Shown: positions 28,053-36,940, counted from the stretch's first letter. The stretch is 64,000 bases of DNA from Nocardioides pinisoli (GCF_024199985.1 NZ_JANARS010000005.1:1-64000); one strand, 5' to 3'. Numbers and translations are program-made. Notes: generated by a model not told the origin, from the sequence alone.

Positions 28053-28748
28053 TCACGCGGCTCGCGGGCGGCATCGCTCCTCGCGGCGCTCGTCCAGGTA
28101 CCGCACCTCGGCGGCGAGCTGGTGCACCGCGGGATGGTCGTCCGGGATGCCGTGCAGCTCCCGCTCGACCGCCTTCCAGAAGGGCGAGGCGTTGTAGTGG
28201 ATGGCCGGGTCACCGACCAGCCTCGACCGGTCGCGACAGGCGAACGCCTCGACCGAGGTCATCGACCGCAACCGGCGCGGCACCCACCACCCCCTCGCCC
28301 GCAGGTCCACGTGAGCGGGATAGCGGCTGCCGGCGTGGGTCCGGGCACCGTCGGCACGCATCGGACCCACCACCTCGCCCTGCTCGTCGTGGACCGTCGC
28401 CCGCAGCCGGGCCATCCGCAGCAGCTGCTCCACCACGCACGCTCGGGGGCTCGTGCGACCGGTCTCCCACCGCGCCACCACCGACTGGGACACCTTCAGA
28501 AGCGCCGCGAGACCCCGCTGCGAGACGTCCAGGATCCTCCTGATGCGCCGGATCATGCCTGGGAGCCCGCCGTCGAACGGCCCCATGAACCAGTAGTCCC
28601 GCTCGGCCTGCGTCCAGTTCGCCATCGAGTCCCAGGTCGACCGGTCGATCTCCCCCTCCTCGAGCAGCTCGCCGCCGTCCTTCACCCCGTCCGGCCCCTC
28701 CGTCCCGTCCGTTCCGTCAGCTCCATCAGATCCGCCCATGTCGCCCAT
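28053..28748 (-). CDS. XRE-family helix-turn-helix protein
   Basis: A 231-residue protein. The first 25 residues are a repetitive Asp/Gly/Glu stretch (GADGTDGTEGPDG). An XRE-type HTH lies at about residues 65-105, with IRRILDVSQRGLAALLKVSQ and SVVARWETGRTSPRACVVEQ. The C-terminal half (HVDLRARGWWVPRRLRSMTS, then HYNASPFWKAVERELHG) is Arg/Trp-rich and matches no domain I know. It is probably a transcription regulator. The start is uncertain: a start just before the RST-WDSMANW part would remove the acidic repeat. It is the lone gene between ilvD and the palindrome region. Confidence 0.65.
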   Translation of the reverse strand: MGDMGGSDGADGTDGTEGPDGVKDGGELLEEGEIDRSTWDSMANWTQAERDYWFMGPFDGGLPGMIRRIRRILDVSQRGLAALLKVSQSVVARWETGRTSPRACVVEQLLRMARLRATVHDEQGEVVGPMRADGARTHAGSRYPAHVDLRARGWWVPRRLRSMTSVEAFACRDRSRLVGDPAIHYNASPFWKAVERELHGIPDDHPAVHQLAAEVRYLDERREERCRPRAA

Positions 28749-29058
28749 CGGGTCAACCCCCCGTCAGTCCGGCACCCGCGGTCGAGCGCCTCGTACCTCC
28801 AGTCCAGGCCCCGACACCGACACCGGACCGCCCTCGTCCACAGACGCCCGTCAGAACCGCGGGTTCGTCGCCCTGTGGACACCTCGCGGCCCGCTTGGGT
28901 CGGCCCGTGCCGCCCCCGCACCGCCCCGACCGCGCTGTTGCCGGTGAGTCCCTGAGCGACTCACCGGCAAGAACCGGCTCGTGGCGTCGGGAGTGCGGGG
29001 CCGGGGTCGCGACGGGATCGAAGTCCGTGAGTGACTCGCGGTTCACGCACGGGTGGCG
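28749..29058. other. 310-bp intergenic region with a long palindrome
   Basis: No gene is supported between the XRE gene and the SRPBCC gene, both on the minus strand. The notable content is a 13-bp-arm palindrome at 28938-28970 and a degenerate relative at 29026-29046, listed under repeats and findings. Confidence 0.5.
28938..28970. repeat. palindromic element, GTGAGTC family, copy 1
   Basis: TTGCCGGTGAGTC and GACTCACCGGCAA are perfect 13-bp arms around CCTGAGC. The core GTGAGTC-7 nt-GACTCAC recurs at 37144-37164, and in altered form at 37262-37280 and near 29034. Confidence 0.7.
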
Positions 29059-29526
29059 TCAGGACGCGCGCTCGGACTCGCGTTTGAGGGCGGCGAGGCC
29101 GCGGTCGAAGTCCTTGCCGATCGCCCTGTCGAAGAAGAGCCGTCCCGCCACCGACATGGCGGCGCTGCGGGTGCCGGTCATCGTCCAGGTGACATCGGTG
29201 ACGTCGGTCGCGTCGCCGGTCGGGACGAGGTCGAAGCGCGTGACGTTGGTGGCCTTGAACGGCTTGAGGAAGACCAGGTCGACGACGACCGAGGTCGGCG
29301 TGGACCCGGTGATCGTCATCTCCCCTTCGCCGGCCTTCTTGTTGCCGGCCCAGTGGTACGTCGACCCGACGCCGTGGTCGGGACCGGAGTAGTCGCGTCG
29401 GAGGTTGGGATCGACGCCCTCCCACGGCGACCACTTCTGCCACTCGCGGAAGTCGTCGAGCAGGGCGTGGACGCGGTCTGCGGGCGCCTCGATGCGGATG
29501 TGGCGCGAGAGCGAGAAGTCGGTCAT
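29059..29526 (-). CDS. SRPBCC-family protein (polyketide cyclase/dehydratase-like)
   Basis: A 155-residue START/Bet v1-like protein with a single ligand-binding cavity domain: it opens FSLSRHIRIEAPADRVHALL, continues EWQKWSPWEGVDPNLRRDY and GSTYHWAGNKKAGEGEMTI, and closes with a long C-terminal helix (VAGRLFFDRAIGKDFDRGLA). Such proteins bind small hydrophobic molecules; no catalytic set is recognisable. It lies 30 bp after the BNR-repeat gene on the same strand and could be cotranscribed. No signal peptide. Confidence 0.85.
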   Translation of the reverse strand: MTDFSLSRHIRIEAPADRVHALLDDFREWQKWSPWEGVDPNLRRDYSGPDHGVGSTYHWAGNKKAGEGEMTITGSTPTSVVVDLVFLKPFKATNVTRFDLVPTGDATDVTDVTWTMTGTRSAAMSVAGRLFFDRAIGKDFDRGLAALKRESERAS

Positions 29527-29556
29527 GGCAAGACGCTGGTCCTCCGTCGGGGCGTG

Positions 29557-30660
29557 TCAACCGAGCCGCGCGGCGCGGACGACGAGGACGTCCGGGAGGT
29601 CCTTGTGGATCTCGCGCCAGGACTCGCCCTCGTCGGGGGAGGCCCAGACGCCGCCGTTGCGGCCGCCGAAGTAGAGACCGGGCTGGTCGTGGTCGTCGGC
29701 GCACATCGCGTCGCGCATGACGGCGGTGAAGTAGCCGTCGGGGAGGATCCCGTCACCCAGGGGCTGCCAGGACGAGCCGGCGTCGGTGGTGCGGTAGACC
29801 CGCGCCCTGCCGTCGACGGGCCAGCGGGCCTCGGCCCCGGTGATGGGAAAGTTGTAGGCCGTGTCCGCGCGATGGGGGTGCGCGACCATGGCGAAGCCGA
29901 ACTCCGTCGGCAGGCCCGGGGCGATGTCCTGCCACGTCGCACCGCCGTCGTCGGAGCGGTAGACGCCGCCGTGGTTCTGCAGGTAGAGCCGCTCGGGGTC
30001 GACAGCGTCGCGCGCCACCTTGTGCACGCACTGCCCGAACTCCGGGTAGTTGCGCTCACCTGGGAAGAACTCCGCCTTCACTCCGGTGTTGGACGCCCTC
30101 CACGACGCGCCACCGTCGTCGGTGACGTAGACACCGCCCGTCGACAGCGCAGCGAGCACGCGCGAGGGATCGGAGGGGTGCGGCAGGATCGTGTGGAAGG
30201 CCTGCCCGCCGAAGCCCTCGTTCCACTCCGGGCGGTGCGGGTGGTCCCAGAGGCCACGGACGAGCGAGAACGTCTCGCCCCGGTCCTCCGAGCGGAAGAT
30301 CGCGCCGGGCTCGGTGCCCGCCCAGACCACGCCGTCGCCCCCGTCGGGCGCCGGGCCCGGCTGCAGCTGCCACACCCGGGCGAGCGTGGCGCCCGTGTCC
30401 TCGGGGAAGCGGGCCGCGCCGTTGGGGGTCTCGTCCCAGGAGGCACCGAGGTCGTCAGAGCGCCACACCTGAGGCCCGAGCCAGCTCGACGAGGCACCGG
30501 CGAGCAGCCGCGGCGTAGTGCCGCGGGTGTCGACCATGACGGAGTAGACCTCCTCCATCGGGAAGTGCGGCCCCGTCCAGTCCCACGACGAACGATGCTC
30601 GTCGGACGTCCCGAGCCACATGCCCTTGCGGGTGCCGACCATGAGCAGCGTGCGCGACAT
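29557..30660 (-). CDS. BNR-repeat (sialidase-like/sortilin-like) beta-propeller protein
   Basis: A 367-residue beta-propeller with Asp-box repeats: WRSDDLGASW, FRSEDRGETF, YVTDDGGASW, YRSDDGGATW, YRTTDAGSSW and WASPDEGESW. It starts MSRTLLMVGTRKGMWLGTSD with no signal peptide, so it is probably cytoplasmic. Relatives are annotated as exo-alpha-sialidase or YVTN/BNR-like proteins, but I see no sialidase Arg triad and would not claim glycosidase activity. It is divergent from a PadR regulator across 65 bp, which suggests PadR controls it together with the SRPBCC gene. Confidence 0.8.
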   Translation of the reverse strand: MSRTLLMVGTRKGMWLGTSDEHRSSWDWTGPHFPMEEVYSVMVDTRGTTPRLLAGASSSWLGPQVWRSDDLGASWDETPNGAARFPEDTGATLARVWQLQPGPAPDGGDGVVWAGTEPGAIFRSEDRGETFSLVRGLWDHPHRPEWNEGFGGQAFHTILPHPSDPSRVLAALSTGGVYVTDDGGASWRASNTGVKAEFFPGERNYPEFGQCVHKVARDAVDPERLYLQNHGGVYRSDDGGATWQDIAPGLPTEFGFAMVAHPHRADTAYNFPITGAEARWPVDGRARVYRTTDAGSSWQPLGDGILPDGYFTAVMRDAMCADDHDQPGLYFGGRNGGVWASPDEGESWREIHKDLPDVLVVRAARLG

Positions 30661-30692
30661 CAGTGCCTCCTTGGGCGCCGAGGGAGCATGAC

Positions 30693-30709
30693 TATTCCGA
30701 TTAGGAACA
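30693..30709. promoter_or_regulatory. candidate PadR operator
   Basis: TATTCC-GATTA-GGAACA is an imperfect inverted repeat in an AT-richer patch between the BNR-repeat gene and padR. It could serve both promoters. The PadR consensus usually has ATGT/ACAT ends, which are not seen, so this is tentative. Confidence 0.35.
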
Positions 30710-30725
30710 CTACTCTCGGAGGGCC

Positions 30726-31289
30726 ATGAGTCAAGACGTCCCGGTGACGGGCTACGCGATCCTCGGCCTCCTCACGTTCGGCGACGAGCTGACGGGGTAC
30801 GAGGTCAAGCAGCGCGCCGACGTCACGCTGCGCTTCTACTGGGTCTCGCCGGCCATGAGCCAGATCTACACCGAGCTGCGGCGCCTCACCGGCCTCGGAC
30901 TCGTCCGGGCAGACGCCCGCCCGGACGGCGGCCGCGAGGTGACGACGTACGCCATCACCGACGCCGGGCAGCAGGCGCTCCGGGACTGGATGGACCAGAC
31001 GCCGGCGGGCTTCCCCGTCCTCAAGCACACCGTGCTGCTGCGGCTGCTGATCGGCCACGCGAGCGAGCCCGAGCAGACCCGGCGGATGCTGCTCGACTAC
31101 CTCGACGAGCTCGAGCGCGCCCGCACCGACCTCGCCGAGGTCCGCGAGGCGCTCCGCGGCGCGGACCGGCCGGGAGAACCCTTCCGGTTCCCCTCGCTGG
31201 TCGCCGACTGGGGGCTCGACTATTTCGCCGCCGAGGGGCGTCACGCCCGCCGGGCACTGGACAGCCTCGAGGACGGCGAACCGGGCTGA
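30726..31289 (+). CDS. PadR-family transcriptional regulator
   Basis: A 187-residue regulator. The N-terminal winged helix has YAILGLLTFGDELTGYEVKQRA, SQIYTELRRLTGLGLVRAD and the wing TTYAITDAGQQAL. The C-terminal part is a dimerisation coiled coil (TRRMLLDYLDELERARTDLA) ending LDYFAAEGRHARRALDSLE, as in the longer (s2-type) PadR group. GGAGG lies 5 nt before the ATG. It is divergent from the BNR-repeat gene, its likely target, and just upstream of the EamA gene, which has its own -10 box. Confidence 0.88.
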   Translation: MSQDVPVTGYAILGLLTFGDELTGYEVKQRADVTLRFYWVSPAMSQIYTELRRLTGLGLVRADARPDGGREVTTYAITDAGQQALRDWMDQTPAGFPVLKHTVLLRLLIGHASEPEQTRRMLLDYLDELERARTDLAEVREALRGADRPGEPFRFPSLVADWGLDYFAAEGRHARRALDSLEDGEPG

Positions 31290-31290
31290 A

Positions 31291-31296
31291 TAGGCT
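31291..31296 (+). promoter_or_regulatory. -10 box for the EamA gene
   Basis: TAGGCT, 6-nt spacer, then the GTG at 31303. It overlaps the end of padR, so EamA can be transcribed independently. Confidence 0.55.
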
Positions 31297-31302
31297 TGCC
31301 CG

Positions 31303-32223
31303 GTGACCCAGCGACCGAGCCAGACCCTGCTCGGCCCCGTCGGCCTCGTCCTCGTCGGGATCCTGTCGGTCCAGCTCGGCGCCGCGATCGCGAAGGGCCT
31401 GTTCGGCGAGATCTCCCCCACCGCGATGGTGTGGCTGCGGCTGGTGACCAGTGCGCTCGTGCTCGCGGTGATCGCGCGGCCGCGGTTCAGCGGCCGCACG
31501 CGACGCGACTGGCTCGTCGTGCTCGCCTTCGGCGCCAGCCTCGCCACGATGAACTGGGCGATCTACCAGTCCTTCTCCCGCATCCCGCTCGGCATCGCGG
31601 TGACGATCGAGTTCATCGGCCCGCTCACCCTGGCAGTCATCGGCTCCCGGCGCGTCCGCGACCTCCTGTGGGTGCTGCTGGCGGGCATCGGGGTCGCCCT
31701 CCTCGGCTTCCAGCGCACGGGGCTCGACCTGGTCGGTGTCGCCTACGCCCTCCTCGCCGGCGCGGCCTGGGCGGCCTACATCCTGCTCAGCGCGAGCACC
31801 GGCCGGCGGTGGGCCGGTTTCGACGGGCTGGCGGTGGCGAGCATCGTGGCCGCGGCCGGGATGACGCTGCCGGCGCTGCTGTCGGCGGGTACGTCGCTGT
31901 GGGACGGCCGGGTGCTGCTGATCGGCGCGCTGGTGGGGCTGCTCAGCTCGGTCATCCCCTACAGCTGTGAGCTCGTCGCGCTGCGCAGCCTGCGTCCTGC
32001 GGTCTTCGGGATCCTGATGAGCCTCGAACCGGCCGCCGCCGCGCTCGCCGCCATCGTCGTGCTCCAGGAGCACCTGTCCCCGCTGCAGTGGCTCGCCATC
32101 GCCTGCGTCGTGGCCGCCTCGATCGGCGCGACGCGCTCCGGGGCGAGCACCGGCGGGCCGCCCGGTCCGCGCGGTCCGCGCGGCGAGGAGCGTTCGGCGG
32201 CACCCGGCACACTGGCCACATGA
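31303..32223 (+). CDS. EamA-family (DMT superfamily) transporter
   Basis: A 306-residue membrane protein with ten hydrophobic segments in two EamA halves. The first half includes VQLGAAIAKGLFGEISPTAM and MNWAIYQSFSRIPLGIAVTI with a conserved EFIGPLTLAVIG turn. The second includes LLAGAAWAAYILLS and SVIPYSCELVALRSL, ending LSPLQWLAIACVVAAS. These match RhtA-type threonine/homoserine exporters more than sugar transporters, but the substrate is inferred. The C-terminal tail is Gly/Pro/Arg-rich. The gene overlaps the sugar-dehydrogenase-like gene by 4 bp (ATGA). Confidence 0.87.
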   Translation: MTQRPSQTLLGPVGLVLVGILSVQLGAAIAKGLFGEISPTAMVWLRLVTSALVLAVIARPRFSGRTRRDWLVVLAFGASLATMNWAIYQSFSRIPLGIAVTIEFIGPLTLAVIGSRRVRDLLWVLLAGIGVALLGFQRTGLDLVGVAYALLAGAAWAAYILLSASTGRRWAGFDGLAVASIVAAAGMTLPALLSAGTSLWDGRVLLIGALVGLLSSVIPYSCELVALRSLRPAVFGILMSLEPAAAALAAIVVLQEHLSPLQWLAIACVVAASIGATRSGASTGGPPGPRGPRGEERSAAPGTLAT

Positions 32224-33380
32224 GATCGCGACTGGCCCTCGGCACGCTGGTCCTCTCGCTGGGAGCGGCCTCGGGCTGCTCGAGCCCCGACGCCGAGCCG
32301 ATCCCCCGGGTCACCCAGCCCACCGACCTGCCGAGCCAGCCGACGCCCAGCGACGGTGAGGAAGATCCGGAGACGGATTCCGAGACGGAGCCCGGCTCCC
32401 CCGGACGCGGCGGACCGCCCGAGGTGGCCGACACCCTCGTCGAGGGCCTCGAGGTGCCGTGGGGCGTGGACTTCCTCCCCGACGGCGCAGCCGTGGTCAC
32501 CGAGCGCATCTCCGGACGCGTCGTCCGCGTCGGCGACGACGGCCGGGTGACCCCGTTGGGAACCGTCTCCGGCGCGGTCCCGCAGGGCGAGGCGGGCCTC
32601 CTCGGCGTCGCCGTCTCCCCCGCCTTCGACACCGACCGGACCCTCTACCTCTACCTGACCACCGGCACCGACAACCGGGTGGTCCGCGCCGAGCTCGACG
32701 GCACGCGGCTGGGTCGCACGACGGTCGTCCTCGACGGCATCCCGGCGGGCTTCATCCACGACGGCGGGCGGATCGCCTTCGGTCCGGACGGCCACCTCTA
32801 CGTCACGACCGGCGAGACCGGTGACCCCGAGCTGGCCCAGGACCCGCAGAGCCTGGCCGGCAAGATCCTCCGCATCACGACCGACGGTCGGCCCGCACCC
32901 GGCAACCCCGACCCCGACTCCCCCGTCTGGTCGCTCGGCCACCGCAACGTGCAGGGCCTGGCCTGGGACGACGAGGGACGCCTGTGGGCCTCGGAGTTCG
33001 GCGACTCCGAGTGGGACGAGCTCAACCTGGTCGAGAAGGGCGGCAACTACGGCTGGCCGCGGGTCGAGGGCGCCGGCGGGGACGCGTCGTACGTCGACCC
33101 CCAGCTGGTCTGGCCCGTCGACCAGGCCTCCCCGAGCGGGCTGGCCTTCGCCGACGGGCACCTGTGGATGGCCGGGCTGCGCGGTCAGCGGCTGTGGCGC
33201 ATCGCGGTGTCCGCCGACGGCACGGCGTCGAGGCCCAAGGCGTTCTTCACCGAGGAGTACGGGCGGCTGCGCACCGTCGCCACCGCGCCCGACGGGCTGC
33301 TCTGGCTGACGACGTCCAACCGCGACGGGCGTGGCGAGCCGGTGCCCGCCGACGACCGCATCCTCCGCGTCCGGCCCTGA
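32220..33380 (+). CDS. PQQ-dependent sugar dehydrogenase-like lipoprotein
   Basis: A 386-residue exported lipoprotein. The signal peptide ends in lipobox AASGC (Cys20), followed by a Pro/Asp/Glu linker (about 21-65). A six-bladed beta-propeller of the soluble aldose sugar / glucose dehydrogenase type follows: VEGLEVPWGVDFLPDGAAVV, PQGEAGLLGVAVSPAF, FGPDGHLYVTTGETGD, WSLGHRNVQGLAW and KGGNYGWPRVEG are hallmark blocks, with the catalytic His likely in FIHDGGRIAF. Relatives oxidise sugars with PQQ; others in Gram-positives have no proven cofactor. The ATG overlaps the EamA stop by 4 bp. It converges with the ECF operon, 4 bp apart. Confidence 0.88.
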   Translation: MRSRLALGTLVLSLGAASGCSSPDAEPIPRVTQPTDLPSQPTPSDGEEDPETDSETEPGSPGRGGPPEVADTLVEGLEVPWGVDFLPDGAAVVTERISGRVVRVGDDGRVTPLGTVSGAVPQGEAGLLGVAVSPAFDTDRTLYLYLTTGTDNRVVRAELDGTRLGRTTVVLDGIPAGFIHDGGRIAFGPDGHLYVTTGETGDPELAQDPQSLAGKILRITTDGRPAPGNPDPDSPVWSLGHRNVQGLAWDDEGRLWASEFGDSEWDELNLVEKGGNYGWPRVEGAGGDASYVDPQLVWPVDQASPSGLAFADGHLWMAGLRGQRLWRIAVSADGTASRPKAFFTEEYGRLRTVATAPDGLLWLTTSNRDGRGEPVPADDRILRVRP

Positions 33381-33384
33381 CGGA

Positions 33385-34221
33385 TCAGCCCGGACGTACG
33401 ACGGCCCGGCGCGCCGCTCGGCGGAGCGTGGTGAGGATCGCCGGCCCGAGCACCACGATGGCGACGCCGGTGGTGATCGCCCGCCCGGTGTCCCAGCCGC
33501 CGGTCGAGGTCAGGAGCGTGTAGATGAGGAAGCGGTGCGCGTTCTCCAGCACCGGCGCTCCGGCCACGTAGGCCAGCGAGCCCTCGTGGCCCGGCACCAC
33601 GATGCCGAGCGTGAAGGGCCAGAAGCTGAGGTTCATCAGCAGCCCGTAGAGGTAGGAGGCGACGACCGCGTAGGCGACGAGCATCGCGATCTCGGCGCGG
33701 CCGCCGACCCGGCGGGGCAGCAGGCCCGCACCCATGCCGACCCAGGCCGCGCAGATCATCTGGAACGGCAGCCACGGCCCCACGCCCGCGGTGAGCAGCG
33801 CCGAGGCGAACAGCGACGTGCAGCCCAGCGCGAAGCCGAACCCGGCGCCGAAGACCCGCCCGCCCAGGACCAGCAGGAAGAACACCATCTCGATGCCCGC
33901 CGTCCCGGCGCCGAGCCCGCGCATCACCGCGTTGATCGCGGACAGGACGCCGAGCACGGCCAGCACGCGCGAGTCCATGCCGCCCTCGCCCATCTCGGCG
34001 AGCACGACCACCATGACGAGCGGGAGCAGCGCGAGGAAGATGAAGGGCGGCTCGACCCGCTCACCGGGCTGCGCCGCGAGCAGGAGCGGCCAGCACAGCA
34101 TCATCAGGCCCGCGAGGGAGGCGAGGACCAGCACCGCGGCCGTGCGCGGGCCGATCGGGAGGGCGACCGGCGGTGCCGGCGTCCGGGTGCGGGCGCTCCG
34201 GGTGCGTTCGAGGATGCTCAT
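33385..34221 (-). CDS. ECF transporter S component (substrate-binding membrane subunit)
   Basis: A 278-residue membrane protein with about six segments, for example PFIFLALLPLVMVVVLAEMG, AINAVMRGLGAGTAGIEMVF, GRVFGAGFGFALGCTSLFAS and GVGPWLPFQMICAAWVGMGA. These match ECF S components, with the Ala/Gly-rich first segments that contact EcfT. Its substrate is inferred as cobalamin because it ends an operon headed by a B12 riboswitch; sequence alone would not show this. The ATG overlaps the EcfA stop (ATGA). It is the last gene of the operon. Confidence 0.78.
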   Translation of the reverse strand: MSILERTRSARTRTPAPPVALPIGPRTAAVLVLASLAGLMMLCWPLLLAAQPGERVEPPFIFLALLPLVMVVVLAEMGEGGMDSRVLAVLGVLSAINAVMRGLGAGTAGIEMVFFLLVLGGRVFGAGFGFALGCTSLFASALLTAGVGPWLPFQMICAAWVGMGAGLLPRRVGGRAEIAMLVAYAVVASYLYGLLMNLSFWPFTLGIVVPGHEGSLAYVAGAPVLENAHRFLIYTLLTSTGGWDTGRAITTGVAIVVLGPAILTTLRRAARRAVVRPG

Positions 34222-35837
34222 GCGCGTCGCTCCTCGACGCGTGCGCGCATCGCCGCGGCGACCTCCTCGACGACCAGCCACGGCGGCCCGAGGACCTTGG
34301 TGACCTGCGGGGCGAAGGACGGCGACTCCGCGAGCACGCGGCGCGGCGCCCCGCTGGACACGACCTCGCCCTCGGCCATCACGACGACCTCGTCGGCGAC
34401 GTGGGCGGCGAACTCGACGTCGTGCGTGGCCAGGAGCACGGCGTGGTGGTCGGCGGCGAGGTCGGCGACGATGCGCGCCAGCTCCGCCTTGCCGGCGTAG
34501 TCGAGACCGCGGGTGGGCTCGTCGAGGAGCACCACCGGCGGCCGGGCGGCGAGCACGATCGACAGCGCCAGGGCGAGTCGCTGGCCCTCGGACAGGTCGC
34601 GCGGGTGCATGGTCTCGTCGATGCCGGGGGCGAGCCGGTCGAGCAGGCCGCGGCAGGTGCCGGGCTCCGCCTCGGCGCCGGTGTCGGCGGCCGCGCACTC
34701 CTCGGCGACGGTCTCCAGGTAGAGCAGGTCGGCGGCCGTCTGCGGCACCAGGCCCACGCGCGTACGCCGTCGGGCCGGCGCGAGGTCGGCCGGGTCGTCG
34801 CCGGCGACGTGGACCGTCCCCGAGCGACGCTTCCCGGAGCCCTGGAGCGACCAGATGAGGCTGGACTTGCCCGAGCCGTTGCGGCCCATGAGCACGGTGA
34901 CGCGTCCCGCCGACAGGGTGAGGTCGACCTCGCGCACGGCGACGTGCGACCCGTGCACCACCGTCACCTTGCGGGCGACGAGCAGCGGCTCGGCCGTGGG
35001 AGGCGGCGTCGGCTCGGGCTCGACGAGGTCGGGCAGCGAACGGGCCCGCCGGCGCGCGTCGCGCACGGTCAGGGGCAGCGGGGCCCAGTCGGCGAGGCGG
35101 CCGAGCTCGACGAGCGGCGGGGCCACCGGCGAGTCGAGGAGGATCGTGTGCGGGTCGTCGACCCGGATGTCCCCGTCGCCGGTCACCAGGCAGATCCGGT
35201 CGGCGAACGGCACCACCCGCTCGAGCCGGTGCTCGGCGAGGAGCACCGTCAGGCCGAGGTCGTGGACCAGCCGCGTGATCGTCGCGAGCACGTCCTCGGC
35301 CGCCGTCGGGTCGAGGGCCGACGTGGGCTCGTCCAGGACGAGCACGCGCGGGTGGGTGGTGAGCACCGCCCCGATCGCGACCCGCTGCTGCTGGCCGCCG
35401 GAGAGGGTGCGCAGGTCACGCGCGCGGAGGTCGGCGATGCCGAGCAGGTCGAGGGTCTCCTCCACCCGGCGCCGCATGGTCTCCGGCGCGGTGCCGAGCT
35501 GCTCCATGCCGTAGGCCAGCTCCTCCTCGACCGTGTCGGCGACGAAACCGGCGAGCGGGTCCTGCCCGACGTAGCCGACGAGGTGGGCGCGCTCACGCGG
35601 TGGCTGGTGGACGATGCTCCGCCCGTCGAGCAGGACGTCACCAGTGAGGACCCCACCGGTGAAGCGCGGGACGAGGCCGGTGACGACCCCCAGCAGCGTG
35701 GACTTGCCGACACCCGTTCGCCCCGAGACGAGCACGAGCTCGCCCTCCTCGAGGGCGAGGTCCACCCCGCGCAGCACCTGGTCCCGGTCGTAGCGGAAGC
35801 CGATGTCGCGCAGCTCGATGACGGCGTGGCCGCTCAT
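34218..35837 (-). CDS. energy-coupling factor ATPase, two ATP-binding domains in one chain (EcfA-EcfA')
   Basis: A 539-residue protein with two ABC ATPase domains. Domain 1 (about 8-240): Walker A SGRTGVGKST, signature LSGGQQQR, Walker B VLVLDEPTSALD, switch His in LLAEHRLERV. Domain 2 (about 290-520): Walker A GRNGSGKSS, a slightly altered signature LSEGQRLALAL, Walker B VVLLDEPTRGLD, switch His in LLATHDVEFA. This is the fused form of the EcfA/EcfA' pair that drives ECF importers. A Pro-rich linker (PEPTPPPTAEP) joins the halves. It overlaps both neighbours by 4 bp, fixing EcfT-EcfA-S as one operon. Confidence 0.92.
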   Translation of the reverse strand: MSGHAVIELRDIGFRYDRDQVLRGVDLALEEGELVLVSGRTGVGKSTLLGVVTGLVPRFTGGVLTGDVLLDGRSIVHQPPRERAHLVGYVGQDPLAGFVADTVEEELAYGMEQLGTAPETMRRRVEETLDLLGIADLRARDLRTLSGGQQQRVAIGAVLTTHPRVLVLDEPTSALDPTAAEDVLATITRLVHDLGLTVLLAEHRLERVVPFADRICLVTGDGDIRVDDPHTILLDSPVAPPLVELGRLADWAPLPLTVRDARRRARSLPDLVEPEPTPPPTAEPLLVARKVTVVHGSHVAVREVDLTLSAGRVTVLMGRNGSGKSSLIWSLQGSGKRRSGTVHVAGDDPADLAPARRRTRVGLVPQTAADLLYLETVAEECAAADTGAEAEPGTCRGLLDRLAPGIDETMHPRDLSEGQRLALALSIVLAARPPVVLLDEPTRGLDYAGKAELARIVADLAADHHAVLLATHDVEFAAHVADEVVVMAEGEVVSSGAPRRVLAESPSFAPQVTKVLGPPWLVVEEVAAAMRARVEERRA

Positions 35838-36934
35838 GCGGTCACCTCCTGCCGGACGGGGGCGCTGGCGGGCACCGGCGTGGCGATCGCGGGGAGCGTG
35901 CCGAGCACGCCGCACGCGAGGGCGAGCGGGGACAGGAACGGGACGACGTCCACGCCCGGGTAGGCGACGACGAGCTGGGTGTGGGCGACGTACCAGCCCA
36001 GCACGGCGACCGCGACGCCCACGCCGACCGTGAACAGCTCGGCGCCGCGCCACGCGTCGGGCCGGTAGCGGGTGCGCTGCACCCGTCGCCCGGCGCTGAC
36101 GAGCCCGAGGACCGCCACCGAGACGCCCACGCCGAGCATCGGCAGCGCGAGCACCTGCGGAGCCGTCGGGTCGAGCCAGGCGTACGTCCCGACGCAGATC
36201 CCGGTGAGGGCGAGGAGCAGCAGCGAGCCGGTCACCCACCGCTCCCGGAGGGTCGCGCCGCCGGAGCGACCGTAGCCGCGGGTGTCCATGCCGGCGGCCA
36301 GGGCGAGGGACCGTTCGAGCGCGTCCTCGAGGACGGGCACCAGGAACCGCCGGAGCCGCGCGACGCCGGTCGTCGCGCCGCCGCGCAGGGCCTGGGCGGC
36401 GCGGACGCGCCGGGCGCTCTCGGCGAGCTGCGGGAAGATCGTCACCGCCACCACGAGCGCGGTGCCGATCTCGTAGAGCGCCGGAGGCACGGAGGCGAGC
36501 AGGCGCTTGGGGTTGGCGAGCGAGTTCGCCGCACCGACGCAGAGGATGATCGCGGCGAGCCGGAGCCCGTCGTAGAGACCCGCCAGCAGGGCCTCGCTGG
36601 TCACCGGGCCGAGGAGCCGGATGCCGGCCGCCCAGTCGGGCAGCGGGATCTCGGGCAGGTCGAGCAGCACGTGCCCGACCTCCTGGCCGCCGAAGACGAT
36701 CCGGAACACCACCCGGAGGACCACGGTGAACGCGGCCAGGTAGACGTAGAGCCGGAACGACCGGCCGAAGGGATGACCGGACCGACGTGCCATCACCACC
36801 ACCGTCGCCGACCCCATGTAGAGGAGCAGCAGCAGCGGGTTGGTGGTGAGCGAGGCCGCGGTGGCCAGCCCGATCGCCCAGGACCACCAGGCGAGCGGGT
36901 GCAGGTCACGCGGCAGGGCCGCCGGTCCGGTCAC
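35834..36934 (-). CDS. ECF transporter transmembrane component (EcfT) with a C-terminal membrane extension
   Basis: A 366-residue membrane protein. The first 240 residues are EcfT-like, with two coupling-helix Ala-Arg-Gly motifs, RAAQALRGG and AAGMDTRGYG, that dock onto the two ATPase domains. The remaining ~120 residues add about three to four extra membrane segments (GSLLLLALTGICVGTYAWL, LGVGVSVAVLGLVSAGRR, LFTVGVGVAVAVLGWYV). Standard EcfT is about 265 residues, so the tail is unusual. The GTG start lies 6 nt after the DUF4430-like gene; its end overlaps EcfA by 4 bp. Confidence 0.85.
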   Translation of the reverse strand: MTGPAALPRDLHPLAWWSWAIGLATAASLTTNPLLLLLYMGSATVVVMARRSGHPFGRSFRLYVYLAAFTVVLRVVFRIVFGGQEVGHVLLDLPEIPLPDWAAGIRLLGPVTSEALLAGLYDGLRLAAIILCVGAANSLANPKRLLASVPPALYEIGTALVVAVTIFPQLAESARRVRAAQALRGGATTGVARLRRFLVPVLEDALERSLALAAGMDTRGYGRSGGATLRERWVTGSLLLLALTGICVGTYAWLDPTAPQVLALPMLGVGVSVAVLGLVSAGRRVQRTRYRPDAWRGAELFTVGVGVAVAVLGWYVAHTQLVVAYPGVDVVPFLSPLALACGVLGTLPAIATPVPASAPVRQEVTA

Positions 36935-36940
36935 GGCGCG

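Noticed and set aside
29557..30660. A true sialidase
   Set aside because: Asp-box repeats are present, but no Arg triad, catalytic Tyr/Glu set or signal peptide can be seen.
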